NCBI RefSeq assembly: GCF_020829685.1
Contig: NZ_JAIVFR010000097.1
Span: 1-11,537 of the forward strand
Direction: 5' to 3'
DNA length: 11,537 nt
Source: Nostoc sp. CHAB 5715
Lineage (GTDB): Bacteria > Cyanobacteriota > Cyanobacteriia > Cyanobacteriales > Nostocaceae
A program made the position numbers and the translations under genes. Numbering within the stretch: the stretch's first letter is position 1; the number at the start of each line of letters is the position of its first letter. Shown here piece after piece: positions 1 to 6,243 of this stretch. The notes below the pieces were generated by a model, which ran no database searches, was not told the DNA's origin, and saw only the letters and a program-made list of their open reading frames with translations.

Positions 1-1
1 T

Positions 2-490
2 AATGCAGAAACAGTACTAAAAAATTTGCAAGCAATTTTGCCTAATGATGTCCAAGTTTTTACACGCCAAGGCTTTATTGAGTTTGAGAAAAAATATTGG
101 GCTGTTAGAACGCCTATTGGTTTTATACTTAACTTGATGTTGACAATGGCTGCGGTTGTTGGTGTAGTTATTGTTTATCAAATTCTCTACAGCAATATTG
201 CTACACAGTTCGTTGCTTACGCCACTTTAAAAGCCATAGGTTATGCCAATAAATATTTATTAAATGTGGTATTTCAGCAAGCTTTAATTTTGGCAATTTT
301 AGGTTATATACCAGGATTTATTACTTCTGTTTTGCTATATAGTTTTGCAGCAGAAGCAACTAAATTACCAATATTGATGACCATTAATAATGCACTCATT
401 GTCTTAACTTCAACTGTTTTGATGTGTATAGCATCAGGAGCGCTTGCTATCAACAAACTCCGCTCCGCAGATCCAGGAGATATTTTCTAG
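2..490 (+). CDS. DevC-like ABC exporter permease, C-terminal part (5' end outside window)
   Basis: The reading frame is open from the left edge, so the start lies upstream; 162 residues are visible. Three hydrophobic segments (about residues 39-62, 86-113 and 130-150 of the visible part) are followed by the C-terminal tail LRSADPGDIF, which is characteristic of cyanobacterial DevC proteins. Three C-terminal membrane helices fit the FtsX/MacB-like permease layout, in which one N-terminal helix and a periplasmic domain would lie upstream. In Anabaena the DevBCA exporter works with a TolC-like outer-membrane channel to export heterocyst glycolipid, but these genomes carry several DevBCA paralogues, so the substrate is unknown. 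An ATPase gene (devA) often follows devC; here none does, and the next gene is unrelated. Family call is firm; the exact paralogue cannot be assigned. Confidence 0.85.
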   Translation, partial: NAETVLKNLQAILPNDVQVFTRQGFIEFEKKYWAVRTPIGFILNLMLTMAAVVGVVIVYQILYSNIATQFVAYATLKAIGYANKYLLNVVFQQALILAILGYIPGFITSVLLYSFAAEATKLPILMTINNALIVLTSTVLMCIASGALAINKLRSADPGDIF

Positions 491-539
491 CTATTCCTAG
501 CAGCAAAATAATTAAATTATTTTGCTCTGATATAGGCTT

Positions 540-689
540 ATATAGCAATCCTATTTGAGTCGTGAAAATTTTGTTATGGTCGTCCTTAGTCATTTGTCCT
601 TGGTCATTTGTGATTACAAAGGACAAATAACTAATGACTAATGACAGCAAAGAGAAAAATATTTCACAAATGATTTAGGACTGCTATAT
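540..689. mobile_element. MITE-like inverted-repeat element
   Basis: Imperfect terminal inverted repeats face each other. The left arm begins ATATAGCAATCCT (540-552) and the right arm ends AGGACTGCTATAT (677-689). Similarity continues inward through GTGAAA on the left and TTTCAC on the right. The centre (582-645) is itself a period-7 hairpin of GTCATTT-like heptamers. There is no open reading frame of note. The ends carry TA-rich sequence, which would suit an IS630/Tc1-type parent, but that is inference and no target duplication is clear. Confidence 0.6.
582..645. repeat. Heptamer (STRR) hairpin inside the MITE-like element
   Basis: The left arm holds four 7-bp units (GTCCTTA, GTCATTT, GTCCTTG, GTCATTT; 582-609). 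The right arm (618-645) holds four units that are close to their reverse complements (AAAGGAC, AAATAAC, TAATGAC, TAATGAC). About 22 of 28 positions can pair, around an 8-base loop. Confidence 0.7.
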
Positions 690-804
690 CAAAAGAAACA
701 AAAATTGTATTCCTTTAGTTAGAGCCAAAAATACTGAGTCATAGATACTTTAGGTAAAGAAGAACACGATTTAAGTGCCTGCTGAAAAGTTGATATTTGT
801 AGGT

Positions 805-831
805 ACACAGATAAATACAATTTATCTGTGT
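805..831 (+). promoter_or_regulatory. Perfect 12-bp inverted repeat upstream of susA
   Basis: Arm ACACAGATAAAT (805-816) and arm ATTTATCTGTGT (820-831) are perfectly complementary around a 3-base centre. The site lies 97-123 bases before the susA start. It could be a regulator operator at the promoter or a hairpin in the 5' untranslated region. There is no U-tract after it, so a terminator is unlikely. Function is inferred from position and symmetry only. Confidence 0.45.
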
Positions 832-918
832 TATTTCGTGTTTATATGTGGTCTAACAAAAGGTGGAGGCTTATTTGTCTCGCCTTGAAAGTCAACAATG
901 CAAACATCGTCATCTAGT

Positions 919-922
919 GGAG
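919..922 (+). promoter_or_regulatory. Ribosome binding site that selects the susA start
   Basis: GGAG lies five bases before the ATG at 928. The in-frame ATG at 898 has no Shine-Dalgarno motif at a usable distance; the nearest purine-rich stretch (AGGTGGAGG, 861-869) is 28 bases away. Confidence 0.6.
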
Positions 923-927
923 TTGCC

Positions 928-3348
928 ATGTCTGAATTGCTTCAAGCAGTCTTAGATAGTGAAGAAAGAAGTGATTTACGTTCTTTTCTTAGTGAATTAC
1001 GCCAACAAGAAAAGAAGTACTTGCTGCGGAATGACATACTGAATGTATATAGTGAGTATTGCTCAAAGTCCCAGAAACCCGAGGAATTTTATACTACCTC
1101 TGAGTTAGGCAAACTGATTTACTATACTCAAGAAATTATTCAGGAGGACTCAAACTTTTGTTTCATTATCCGTTCTAAGATTGCCAGCCAAGAAGTTTAT
1201 TGGTTGACATCAGACTTAAGCATTGAGCCGATGACAGTGCAGGATTTGCTCGATCTGCGCGATCGCTTGGTGAATAAATATCATCCCAACGAGGGCGACC
1301 TGCTAGAGTTGGACTTCGGACCGTTTTATGACTACACCCCAGTCATCCGCGACCCCAAAAATATTGGTAAGGGAGTACAATTTCTCAACCGCTATCTATC
1401 CAGCCAAATCTTTCAAGACTCCAAACAATTGCTCGACAGCTTATTTAATTTCTTGCGCCTGCACCAATACAACGGTGTGCAACTGCTGATTAACGATCGC
1501 ATTCAATCACAGCAGCAACTTTCCGAGCAAGTTAAGAAAGCTATTGGTTTTGTTAATAATCGCCCCGATGATGAACCCTACGAGCAATTCCGGTTCCAAT
1601 TACAGTCAATGGGTTTTGAACCGGGTTGGGGTAACACCGCAGGGCGAGTACGGGAAACTTTAAATATCCTCGATGAATTGATTGATTCTGCCGATTCCCA
1701 GACCCTAGAAGCCTTCATTTCTCGTATCCCGATGATTTTTAAAATCGTCTTGGTTTCAGCCCACGGTTGGTTTGGGCAAGAGGGAGTGTTGGGGCGTCCA
1801 GATACCGGTGGTCAGGTAGTTTACGTCCTCGACCAGGCAAAGAGCCTAGAGAAGCAGCTACAAGAAGATGTCCTGCTTGCAGGTTTAGAGAAATTAAATG
1901 TCGAGCCAAAGGTAATTATTCTCACCCGCTTGATTCCCAATAGTGATGGCACTCTTTGTAATCAACGGCTAGAAAAAGTCCACGATACCGAAAATGCCTG
2001 GATTTTGCGAGTCCCTTTACGGGAATTTAATCCTAACATGACTCAAAACTGGATTTCCCGATTTGAGTTTTGGCCTTATCTAGAAACTTTCGCCATTGAT
2101 TCAGAAAGAGAACTACGGGCAGAATTTCACGGCAGACCTGACTTAATAGTTGGAAACTATACTGATGGGAATTTAGTGGCATTCTTGCTGGCGCGACGGC
2201 TGAAAGTTACCCAATGCAATGTTGCCCATGCTTTGGAAAAATCTAAATACTTATTCAGTAACCTCTACTGGCAAGAATTAGAAGATAAATATCATTTTTC
2301 ATTGCAATTCACAGCTGACTTGATTGCAATGAATGCTGCGAATTTTGTTGTCAGCAGCACCTACCAAGAAATTGTGGGAACACCGGATAGTGTGGGACAG
2401 TACGAGTCTTATAAGTGCTTCACCATGCCGGAGTTGTATCATGTGACCAATGGCATTGAATTATTTAGTCCCAAATTTAATGTCGTACCGCCTGGAGTAA
2501 ACGAAAATAATTACTTCCCCTACACCCGGACTAAAGATCGAGTAGAGAGCGATCGCCAACGCCTTGCAGAAACACTTTTTACTCTGGAAGACCCCACGCA
2601 AATCTTTGGCAAACTCGACGATCCTAACAAGCGCCCTCTCTTCTCAATGGCGCGTCTTGACCACATCAAAAACCTCACAGGTTTAGCTGAATGTTATGGT
2701 CAAAGTAAAAAATTACAGGAGCATTGCAATTTAATTTTGGTGGCGGGTAAATTGCGCGTCGAAGAATCAGGCGACAACGAAGAACGTAACGAAATTATCA
2801 AACTTTACCAAATAATTGAGGAGTACAATCTCCACGGGAAGATTCGTTGGCTGGGTGTGCGCTTGTCTAAAACTGATTCTGGTGAAATTTACCGAGTCAT
2901 TGCCGATCATCAAGGAATTTTTGTACAACCAGCTTTATTTGAAGCTTTTGGTTTAACAATTTTAGAGGCGATGGTTTCAGGATTACCGACTTTTGCCACA
3001 CAGTTTGGTGGCCCACTGGAGATTATTCAAGATAAGGTCAATGGCTTTTTGATTAACCCAACAAATTTAGACGAGACAGCCACAAAAATTGTTGATTTTA
3101 TCACAAAATGCGAACAGAATTCTAACTATTGGAATGAAATTTCGCAGCGAGCAATTGACCGAGTTTATAGCACCTATACTTGGAAAATTCACACTAGCAA
3201 GCTGTTATCATTGGCACGGATTTATGGCTTCTGGAACTTTACCTCGAAGGAAAATCGGGAAGATTTGTTGCGTTATCTTGAGGCTTTGTTCTATTTAATT
3301 TACAAGCCAAGAGCGCAACAGCTATTAGAGCAGCATAAGTACCGTTAG
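928..3348 (+). CDS. susA: Sucrose synthase
   Basis: Catalyses the reversible reaction sucrose + NDP = NDP-glucose + fructose in the cytoplasm (GT4 family, GT-B fold). In Nostoc-type cyanobacteria it mainly cleaves sucrose and feeds ADP/UDP-glucose toward polysaccharide. Residues 1 to about 260 form the N-terminal region specific to sucrose synthases. The first Rossmann domain starts near 270 with the loop around His279-Gly280 and the DTGGQ motif at 292-296; His434 lies in NVAHALEKSKY. The second domain holds Arg576 and Lys581 (ARLDHIKN) and the E-x7-E pair Glu672/Glu680 (EAFGLTILE), so the catalytic set is complete. From the ATG at 928 the protein is 806 residues, the usual cyanobacterial length, and begins MSELLQAVLDSEE as in relatives; a start at 898 would add ten poorly conserved residues. 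Monocistronic by layout, convergent with the glucokinase-like gene. The plant-type N-terminal phosphorylation serine is not evident. Confidence 0.96.
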   Translation: MSELLQAVLDSEERSDLRSFLSELRQQEKKYLLRNDILNVYSEYCSKSQKPEEFYTTSELGKLIYYTQEIIQEDSNFCFIIRSKIASQEVYWLTSDLSIEPMTVQDLLDLRDRLVNKYHPNEGDLLELDFGPFYDYTPVIRDPKNIGKGVQFLNRYLSSQIFQDSKQLLDSLFNFLRLHQYNGVQLLINDRIQSQQQLSEQVKKAIGFVNNRPDDEPYEQFRFQLQSMGFEPGWGNTAGRVRETLNILDELIDSADSQTLEAFISRIPMIFKIVLVSAHGWFGQEGVLGRPDTGGQVVYVLDQAKSLEKQLQEDVLLAGLEKLNVEPKVIILTRLIPNSDGTLCNQRLEKVHDTENAWILRVPLREFNPNMTQNWISRFEFWPYLETFAIDSERELRAEFHGRPDLIVGNYTDGNLVAFLLARRLKVTQCNVAHALEKSKYLFSNLYWQELEDKYHFSLQFTADLIAMNAANFVVSSTYQEIVGTPDSVGQYESYKCFTMPELYHVTNGIELFSPKFNVVPPGVNENNYFPYTRTKDRVESDRQRLAETLFTLEDPTQIFGKLDDPNKRPLFSMARLDHIKNLTGLAECYGQSKKLQEHCNLILVAGKLRVEESGDNEERNEIIKLYQIIEEYNLHGKIRWLGVRLSKTDSGEIYRVIADHQGIFVQPALFEAFGLTILEAMVSGLPTFATQFGGPLEIIQDKVNGFLINPTNLDETATKIVDFITKCEQNSNYWNEISQRAIDRVYSTYTWKIHTSKLLSLARIYGFWNFTSKENREDLLRYLEALFYLIYKPRAQQLLEQHKYR

Positions 3349-3383
3349 TTTGTCATTTGTCATTTGTCATTTGTCATTTGTCA
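3349..3383. repeat. Five tandem heptamers TTTGTCA directly after susA
   Basis: Five exact 7-bp copies begin at the base after the susA stop codon. Downstream, GACAAATGACT (about 3400-3410) is complementary to the repeat unit, so the transcript could fold into a hairpin of at least 9 bp. This is a typical cyanobacterial STRR of the GTCATTT family. There is no U-tract, so a terminator role is unproven. Confidence 0.85.
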
Positions 3384-3559
3384 TTAGCTAAAGACTAAAG
3401 ACAAATGACTAAAAACATGTGCAATTCTCTTACTTAACCTGTGTTAATTTTTATAAAAATTTTAAATATTGAGAAAGAAGCACCTTAATAAAAAGTGCGT
3501 AGGCGTAGCCCCTCAGAGACATCGCTTAGTACGCCCAGTTGTGAATATTGAAAAAGTTT
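3384..3559. other. Convergent spacer between susA and the glucokinase-like gene
   Basis: No gene seen. Contents: a 16-bp AT-only perfect palindrome (3446-3461) and a GC-rich fragment around GCGTAGGCGTAGCCCC (about 3496-3511), a dispersed repeat type common in Nostoc genomes. No canonical terminator for either flanking gene was found. Confidence 0.5.
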
Positions 3560-4276
3560 TTACCTTTTCTCATCTCGCCACAAAGCAATACCGCCTAATA
3601 AACCAGCGATATTGGGGATGAGTTTTACATTTAACGGTAGCTGCAAATTCACTCTCACAGCTTCACCGCCACCAATGTAAAGGTAATCATAATTGAACAG
3701 ATGTTGCAAGGATGCGATCGCTTTTTCTAAACGCCTGTTCCATCTTTTCTCACCAATTTTTTCTAACTCTGCACGTCCCAACTGCTGCTCAAAAGTCTCT
3801 CCTTTGCGAAACGGGTGATGTCCCATTTCCATATTCGGCACCAGCTTCCCATCTACAAATAAAGCCGAACCAAACCCCGTACCTAAAGTAATCACCAGTT
3901 CGACACCTTTACCTGCGATCGCACCAAACCCCTGCATGTCTGCATCATTAATCACCCGTACAGGCTTGTTTAAGTGTTTTAATAATGCTGTTTCCAAATC
4001 AAATCCAATCCAATCTGGATGTAAGTTTACCGCAGTTTCCGTGACTTTGCACCGCACCACACCGGGAAAACCGACGGAAACGCGATGAAATTCACCTTGA
4101 GCGGCTGCTAAGACAACAATTGCATTAATTACAACCTCTGGTGTAGCAGGTTGGGGTGTATCTAAACGCGCCCTTTCCGTTACAGGATTCCCCGTAATAT
4201 CCAAAACCATAGTCTTAACGCCACTACCGCCAATATCAACCGATAGGGTACGAATCGATCCATTTTCTTCAACCAT
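3560..4276 (-). CDS. ppgK: ROK-family sugar kinase, probable polyphosphate glucokinase
   Basis: Expected to phosphorylate glucose to glucose-6-phosphate in the cytoplasm, using polyphosphate (or ATP). The phosphate-binding loop DIGGSGVK is at residues 14-21. VGFPGVV (68-74) and VNLHPDWIGFDL (83-94) are sugar-kinase elements. VINDAD (108-113) carries the probable catalytic Asp111. A glycine-rich LGTGFGSALF (131-140) and an E-x2-GHHP segment (150-155) follow. The Cys-rich zinc motif of many ROK repressors and glucokinases is absent, and there is no helix-turn-helix. At 238 residues it matches short cyanobacterial and actinobacterial PPGK-like enzymes. The ATG at 4276 is preceded by AAGGA (complement of 4286-4290) at good spacing. 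It faces susA tail to tail; glucose from sucrose or glucan breakdown is a plausible substrate source (inference). Phosphoryl donor cannot be proven from sequence. Confidence 0.8.
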   Translation of the reverse strand: MVEENGSIRTLSVDIGGSGVKTMVLDITGNPVTERARLDTPQPATPEVVINAIVVLAAAQGEFHRVSVGFPGVVRCKVTETAVNLHPDWIGFDLETALLKHLNKPVRVINDADMQGFGAIAGKGVELVITLGTGFGSALFVDGKLVPNMEMGHHPFRKGETFEQQLGRAELEKIGEKRWNRRLEKAIASLQHLFNYDYLYIGGGEAVRVNLQLPLNVKLIPNIAGLLGGIALWRDEKR

Positions 4277-4367
4277 TGAGTTACATCCTTCTTACTGCTT
4301 AGTTACTTCGTTATTATCCTCTGCTGCATCTTAATAATATCTGGATGTTTGGAGAGTCTTCACATTG

Positions 4368-4395
4368 GTGGGGAGTGGGGAGTGGGGAGTGGGGA
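4368..4395. repeat. Four tandem heptamers GTGGGGA
   Basis: Four exact 7-bp copies, followed by a degenerate purine-rich tail (GATGAGG-like units, to about 4422). A G-rich strand of this kind could form G-quadruplex-like structures; this is inference. It lies between two divergently transcribed genes. Confidence 0.85.
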
Positions 4396-4423
4396 GATGA
4401 GGGAGATGAGGGAGCAGGGGGAG

Positions 4424-4458
4424 AATGACTAATGACTAATGACCAATGACCAATGACT
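4424..4458. repeat. Five tandem heptamers AATGACT/AATGACC
   Basis: Units are AATGACT, AATGACT, AATGACC, AATGACC, AATGACT. They are reverse complements of the GTCATTT-type heptamers at 582-645 and 3349-3383, and begin two bases after the preceding G-rich array. Confidence 0.85.
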
Positions 4459-4558
4459 AATAGATTTGCTAATGTAATAATGGAAATAGTACTAGCGTAG
4501 CTGCTTAAAATCTATCGGGCAGCAAATTTCTATTAAAAGTAATATAAGAGAAAGAATT

Positions 4559-5062
4559 ATGACGACATTTGAACCCAAGAGCCTCCGCTCTTATAGCCAA
4601 GATGATGTCCAACAAATTCTGCAATTAGCGATCGCTCGTCAAGCTGACGCCAAAGATACAGAATTTTCTTATGAGCAGATATTAGAAATTGCTGCTGAGT
4701 TAGAAATATCACCTGAGTCTTTAAAGTTAGCAGAACGCGATTGGGTAATACAACAGGGACAAGTCCAACGGCGAAAGGCTTTTGACGCTTACCGCATCAG
4801 AAGATTTCAGAAGCGTCTAGGAAATTATGCAATTTTAAATGGCTTTTTTATACTTCTAAATTTAATTACTGGTGGCGGAATTTCTTGGTCGTTGTACATT
4901 TTGCTATTCTGCGGATTGCCTGTAGGACTGGATGTCTGGAATACGTTTCAAATGAAAGGCGAAGAGTATGAGATGGCATTCCAGAAATGGAATCGTAAGC
5001 ATGAGATTAAGAAAACTATCAGCACAGTTTTGAATAAGTGGTTTAAGGCATTACAGGCTTAA
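4559..5062 (+). CDS. 2TM-domain membrane protein of unknown function
   Basis: The protein has 167 residues. The N-terminal part (about 12-62) is a soluble helical region, with the pattern YSQDDVQQIL then FSYEQILEIAAELEIS, seen in front of many bacterial 2TM domains. A basic stretch (71-86, QRRKAFDAYRIRRFQKR type) precedes two closely spaced hydrophobic helices (about 89-104 and 109-127). A charged tail (131-167) follows, rich in Lys, Glu and Trp. The hairpin topology, with both ends probably cytoplasmic, fits the 2TM family (PF13239). No enzymatic motif is visible and no function is known to me. It is divergent from the glucokinase-like gene and has no operon partner. The start ATG has only a weak purine-rich leader (AAGAGAAAG). 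Confidence 0.75.
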   Translation: MTTFEPKSLRSYSQDDVQQILQLAIARQADAKDTEFSYEQILEIAAELEISPESLKLAERDWVIQQGQVQRRKAFDAYRIRRFQKRLGNYAILNGFFILLNLITGGGISWSLYILLFCGLPVGLDVWNTFQMKGEEYEMAFQKWNRKHEIKKTISTVLNKWFKALQA

Positions 5063-5348
5063 TAGATTTGCTTGGCTTTAGCGTACCTCCACCCAGAAGC
5101 AAGCTACGCGCAGCATCTGTAAACCAGCTCGTCGTAAATATCGCTAATTCAAAAAAATACCCCGCAGGAGAATTTGGGGTAATATTTACTGCAATATTGG
5201 TTCTGTAATACCATTGAAAGTTAATCTGAATAAACACAACAATTATCAGAATTAAAATTGATGTTATCTAATTGGCTGAAGTATTCTTTCTATCTTTCTA
5301 TGGATATGACACTCTATTAATAGTGTGAAAGATGATTTTATCGAAACA
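5063..5348. other. AT-rich spacer without a gene
   Basis: No gene seen. It contains a small inverted repeat TACCCC/GGGGTA (5158-5163 and 5176-5181) preceded by seven A residues, and a perfect 10-bp palindrome CTATTAATAG near 5314-5323. Neither can be tied to a flanking gene. Confidence 0.5.
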
Positions 5349-5570
5349 GAATTCTGAAGTCAGTAGTCATATCATGTCCGGATAATTAGTTATGATTCCC
5401 ACAGTCATTGCACCCCACACGCCAGTCGCTCATGGGGGAAACCCCCAAGACCGCGCTGGCTCCCCTTAATCCCCTCCCCAAAGCATTGGGGAGGGGAGAC
5501 AAAGCGACGATTGGCGGGGTGGGGTTCTGCGGGTTTAGTAAGTAATCAAGCGGACATGATATCAGAATTC
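5349..5570. mobile_element. 222-bp fold-back (MITE-like) element upstream of brnT
   Basis: Outer arms: GAATTCTGA (5349-5357) and TATCATGTCCG (5370-5380) on the left are matched by CGGACATGATA (5551-5561) and TCAGAATTC (5562-5570) on the right. The left arm carries 12 extra bases (5358-5369). Further in, 5411-5430 pairs imperfectly with 5503-5524. In the core are two perfect hairpins: TGGGGG/CCCCCA around AAA (5433-5447) and an 11-bp stem CCCCTCCCCAA (5471-5481) with 5486-5496 around a 4-base loop. There is no coding potential. No target-site duplication is evident, so mobility is inferred from structure. Confidence 0.6.
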
Positions 5571-5614
5571 AGTTGGGCAATCAGCCAGTATAAAATAACT
5601 GGAAAACAGATTTT

Positions 5615-5626
5615 TAGTATATACTA
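5615..5626 (+). promoter_or_regulatory. Perfect 12-bp palindrome before brnT, candidate BrnA operator
   Basis: TAGTATATACTA is fully self-complementary and ends three bases before the brnT ATG. BrnTA systems are repressed by their own RHH antitoxin, which binds palindromes overlapping the promoter. The TATA-rich core may also be the -10 region, implying a very short or absent leader. Assignment is by position and symmetry. Confidence 0.45.
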
Positions 5627-5629
5627 TAA

Positions 5630-5905
5630 ATGCGCTTTGAGTGGGACGACAACAAAGCTGAGTCTAATTTTCTTAAGCATGGTATTACATTTGAGGAAGC
5701 CGTGACAGTTTTTGCCGATCCCTATCTCTTGTTTACGGAAGACTCCAAGCATTCCGAGCAAGAAGAAAGAGAATGGGCAATTGGAGAAGCGGAAAATGGC
5801 TCAATGATCGTGGTTGTCTTTACAATGCGTGGCGAACAGATCAGGATAATAAGTGCGAGAAAAGCAACAAAAATAGAGCGTCAAAGATATGAAGAAGGAA
5901 TCTGA
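5630..5905 (+). CDS. brnT: BrnT family type II toxin (RelE-like ribonuclease)
   Basis: The 91-residue length and motif order match BrnT (DUF497/PF04365). These are the N-terminal FEWDDNKAESNFLKHGITFEEA (3-24), an F-x-DP element (28-31), a central E-R segment with IG (46-52), and the C-terminal strand IRIISARKA (71-79) followed by ER and Tyr87. BrnT toxins adopt a RelE-like fold, cleave RNA and block translation until bound by BrnA. All conserved positions are present, so the toxin looks intact. The ATG lacks a Shine-Dalgarno sequence; the leader is AT-rich and carries a palindrome. The gene overlaps brnA by 17 bases. A 222-bp fold-back element ends 59 bases upstream, placing the promoter against repeat DNA. 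Confidence 0.93.
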   Translation: MRFEWDDNKAESNFLKHGITFEEAVTVFADPYLLFTEDSKHSEQEEREWAIGEAENGSMIVVVFTMRGEQIRIISARKATKIERQRYEEGI

Positions 5906-6155
5906 GTTCCCTTTCGAGAGGGCAAGGCGAGTCACACCAGAAGAAAGTCAGAAATTCAAAGAAGCAATTTCTGAACAGTTTGGCATGAAGTTGATAAAGC
6001 GGGGTAGACCACCAAAACATGAAGATGAGAAGTATGAATTAATTTCTCTCAGACTTCACCCGAAAATCCTAGCTTGGGCGAAAGAAGAAGCCCAAAAAAG
6101 AGGCATTGGCTATCAAACAGTTATTAATGAGGTACTACTACAGCGAATTAGCTGA
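5889..6155 (+). CDS. brnA: BrnA family antitoxin (ribbon-helix-helix)
   Basis: An 88-residue protein with BrnA architecture (PF14384). The charged N-terminal arm (1-45), containing the KRGRPPKHEDE type linker (38-47), is the part expected to wrap the toxin. The C-terminal RHH fold comprises strand YELISLRLHPKI (49-60), helix 61-71 and helix YQTVINEVLLQRI (75-87). It would neutralise BrnT and, as a dimer, repress the brnTA promoter. Its ATG lies within brnT, 17 bases before the toxin gene ends, and has no clear ribosome binding site, so translational coupling is likely. Unlike many type II modules, the toxin gene comes first; this is the normal order for brnTA. Confidence 0.92.
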   Translation: MKKESEFPFERARRVTPEESQKFKEAISEQFGMKLIKRGRPPKHEDEKYELISLRLHPKILAWAKEEAQKRGIGYQTVINEVLLQRIS

Positions 6156-6243
6156 TAGAGTGCGATCGCCGCTTTTGTGGTTAACAGCGATCGCTCCTGT
6201 TGTTAGCAGAGTAGAGATTAGAGGGGAACCTACACTATGGTAT
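6156..6243. other. Spacer with two HIP1 octamers
   Basis: Two GCGATCGC copies (6162-6169 and 6187-6194) stand 17 bases apart and, being palindromes, can also pair with each other. The two flanking genes converge here; no U-tract marks a normal terminator. Confidence 0.5.

Noticed and set aside
450..650. Minus-strand frame of 66 codons
   Set aside because: It overlaps the end of the DevC-like gene and runs through the heptamer hairpin; the composition reflects repeats, not a protein.
803..818. Possible NtcA site (GTA then TAC)
   Set aside because: Spacing is ten bases instead of eight, and the sequence is better explained by the perfect inverted repeat.
3349..3383. Regularly spaced repeats that might suggest a CRISPR array
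   Set aside because: Units are 7 bp and abut without spacers; no repeat-spacer pattern of 28-37 bp exists anywhere in the window.
5158..5181. Hairpin TACCCC/GGGGTA with a T-run on the minus strand, terminator-like
   Set aside because: No minus-strand gene ends near it, and on the plus strand the T-run is on the wrong side.
5511..5705. 64-codon plus-strand frame
   Set aside because: It starts inside the fold-back element and overlaps brnT in another frame.
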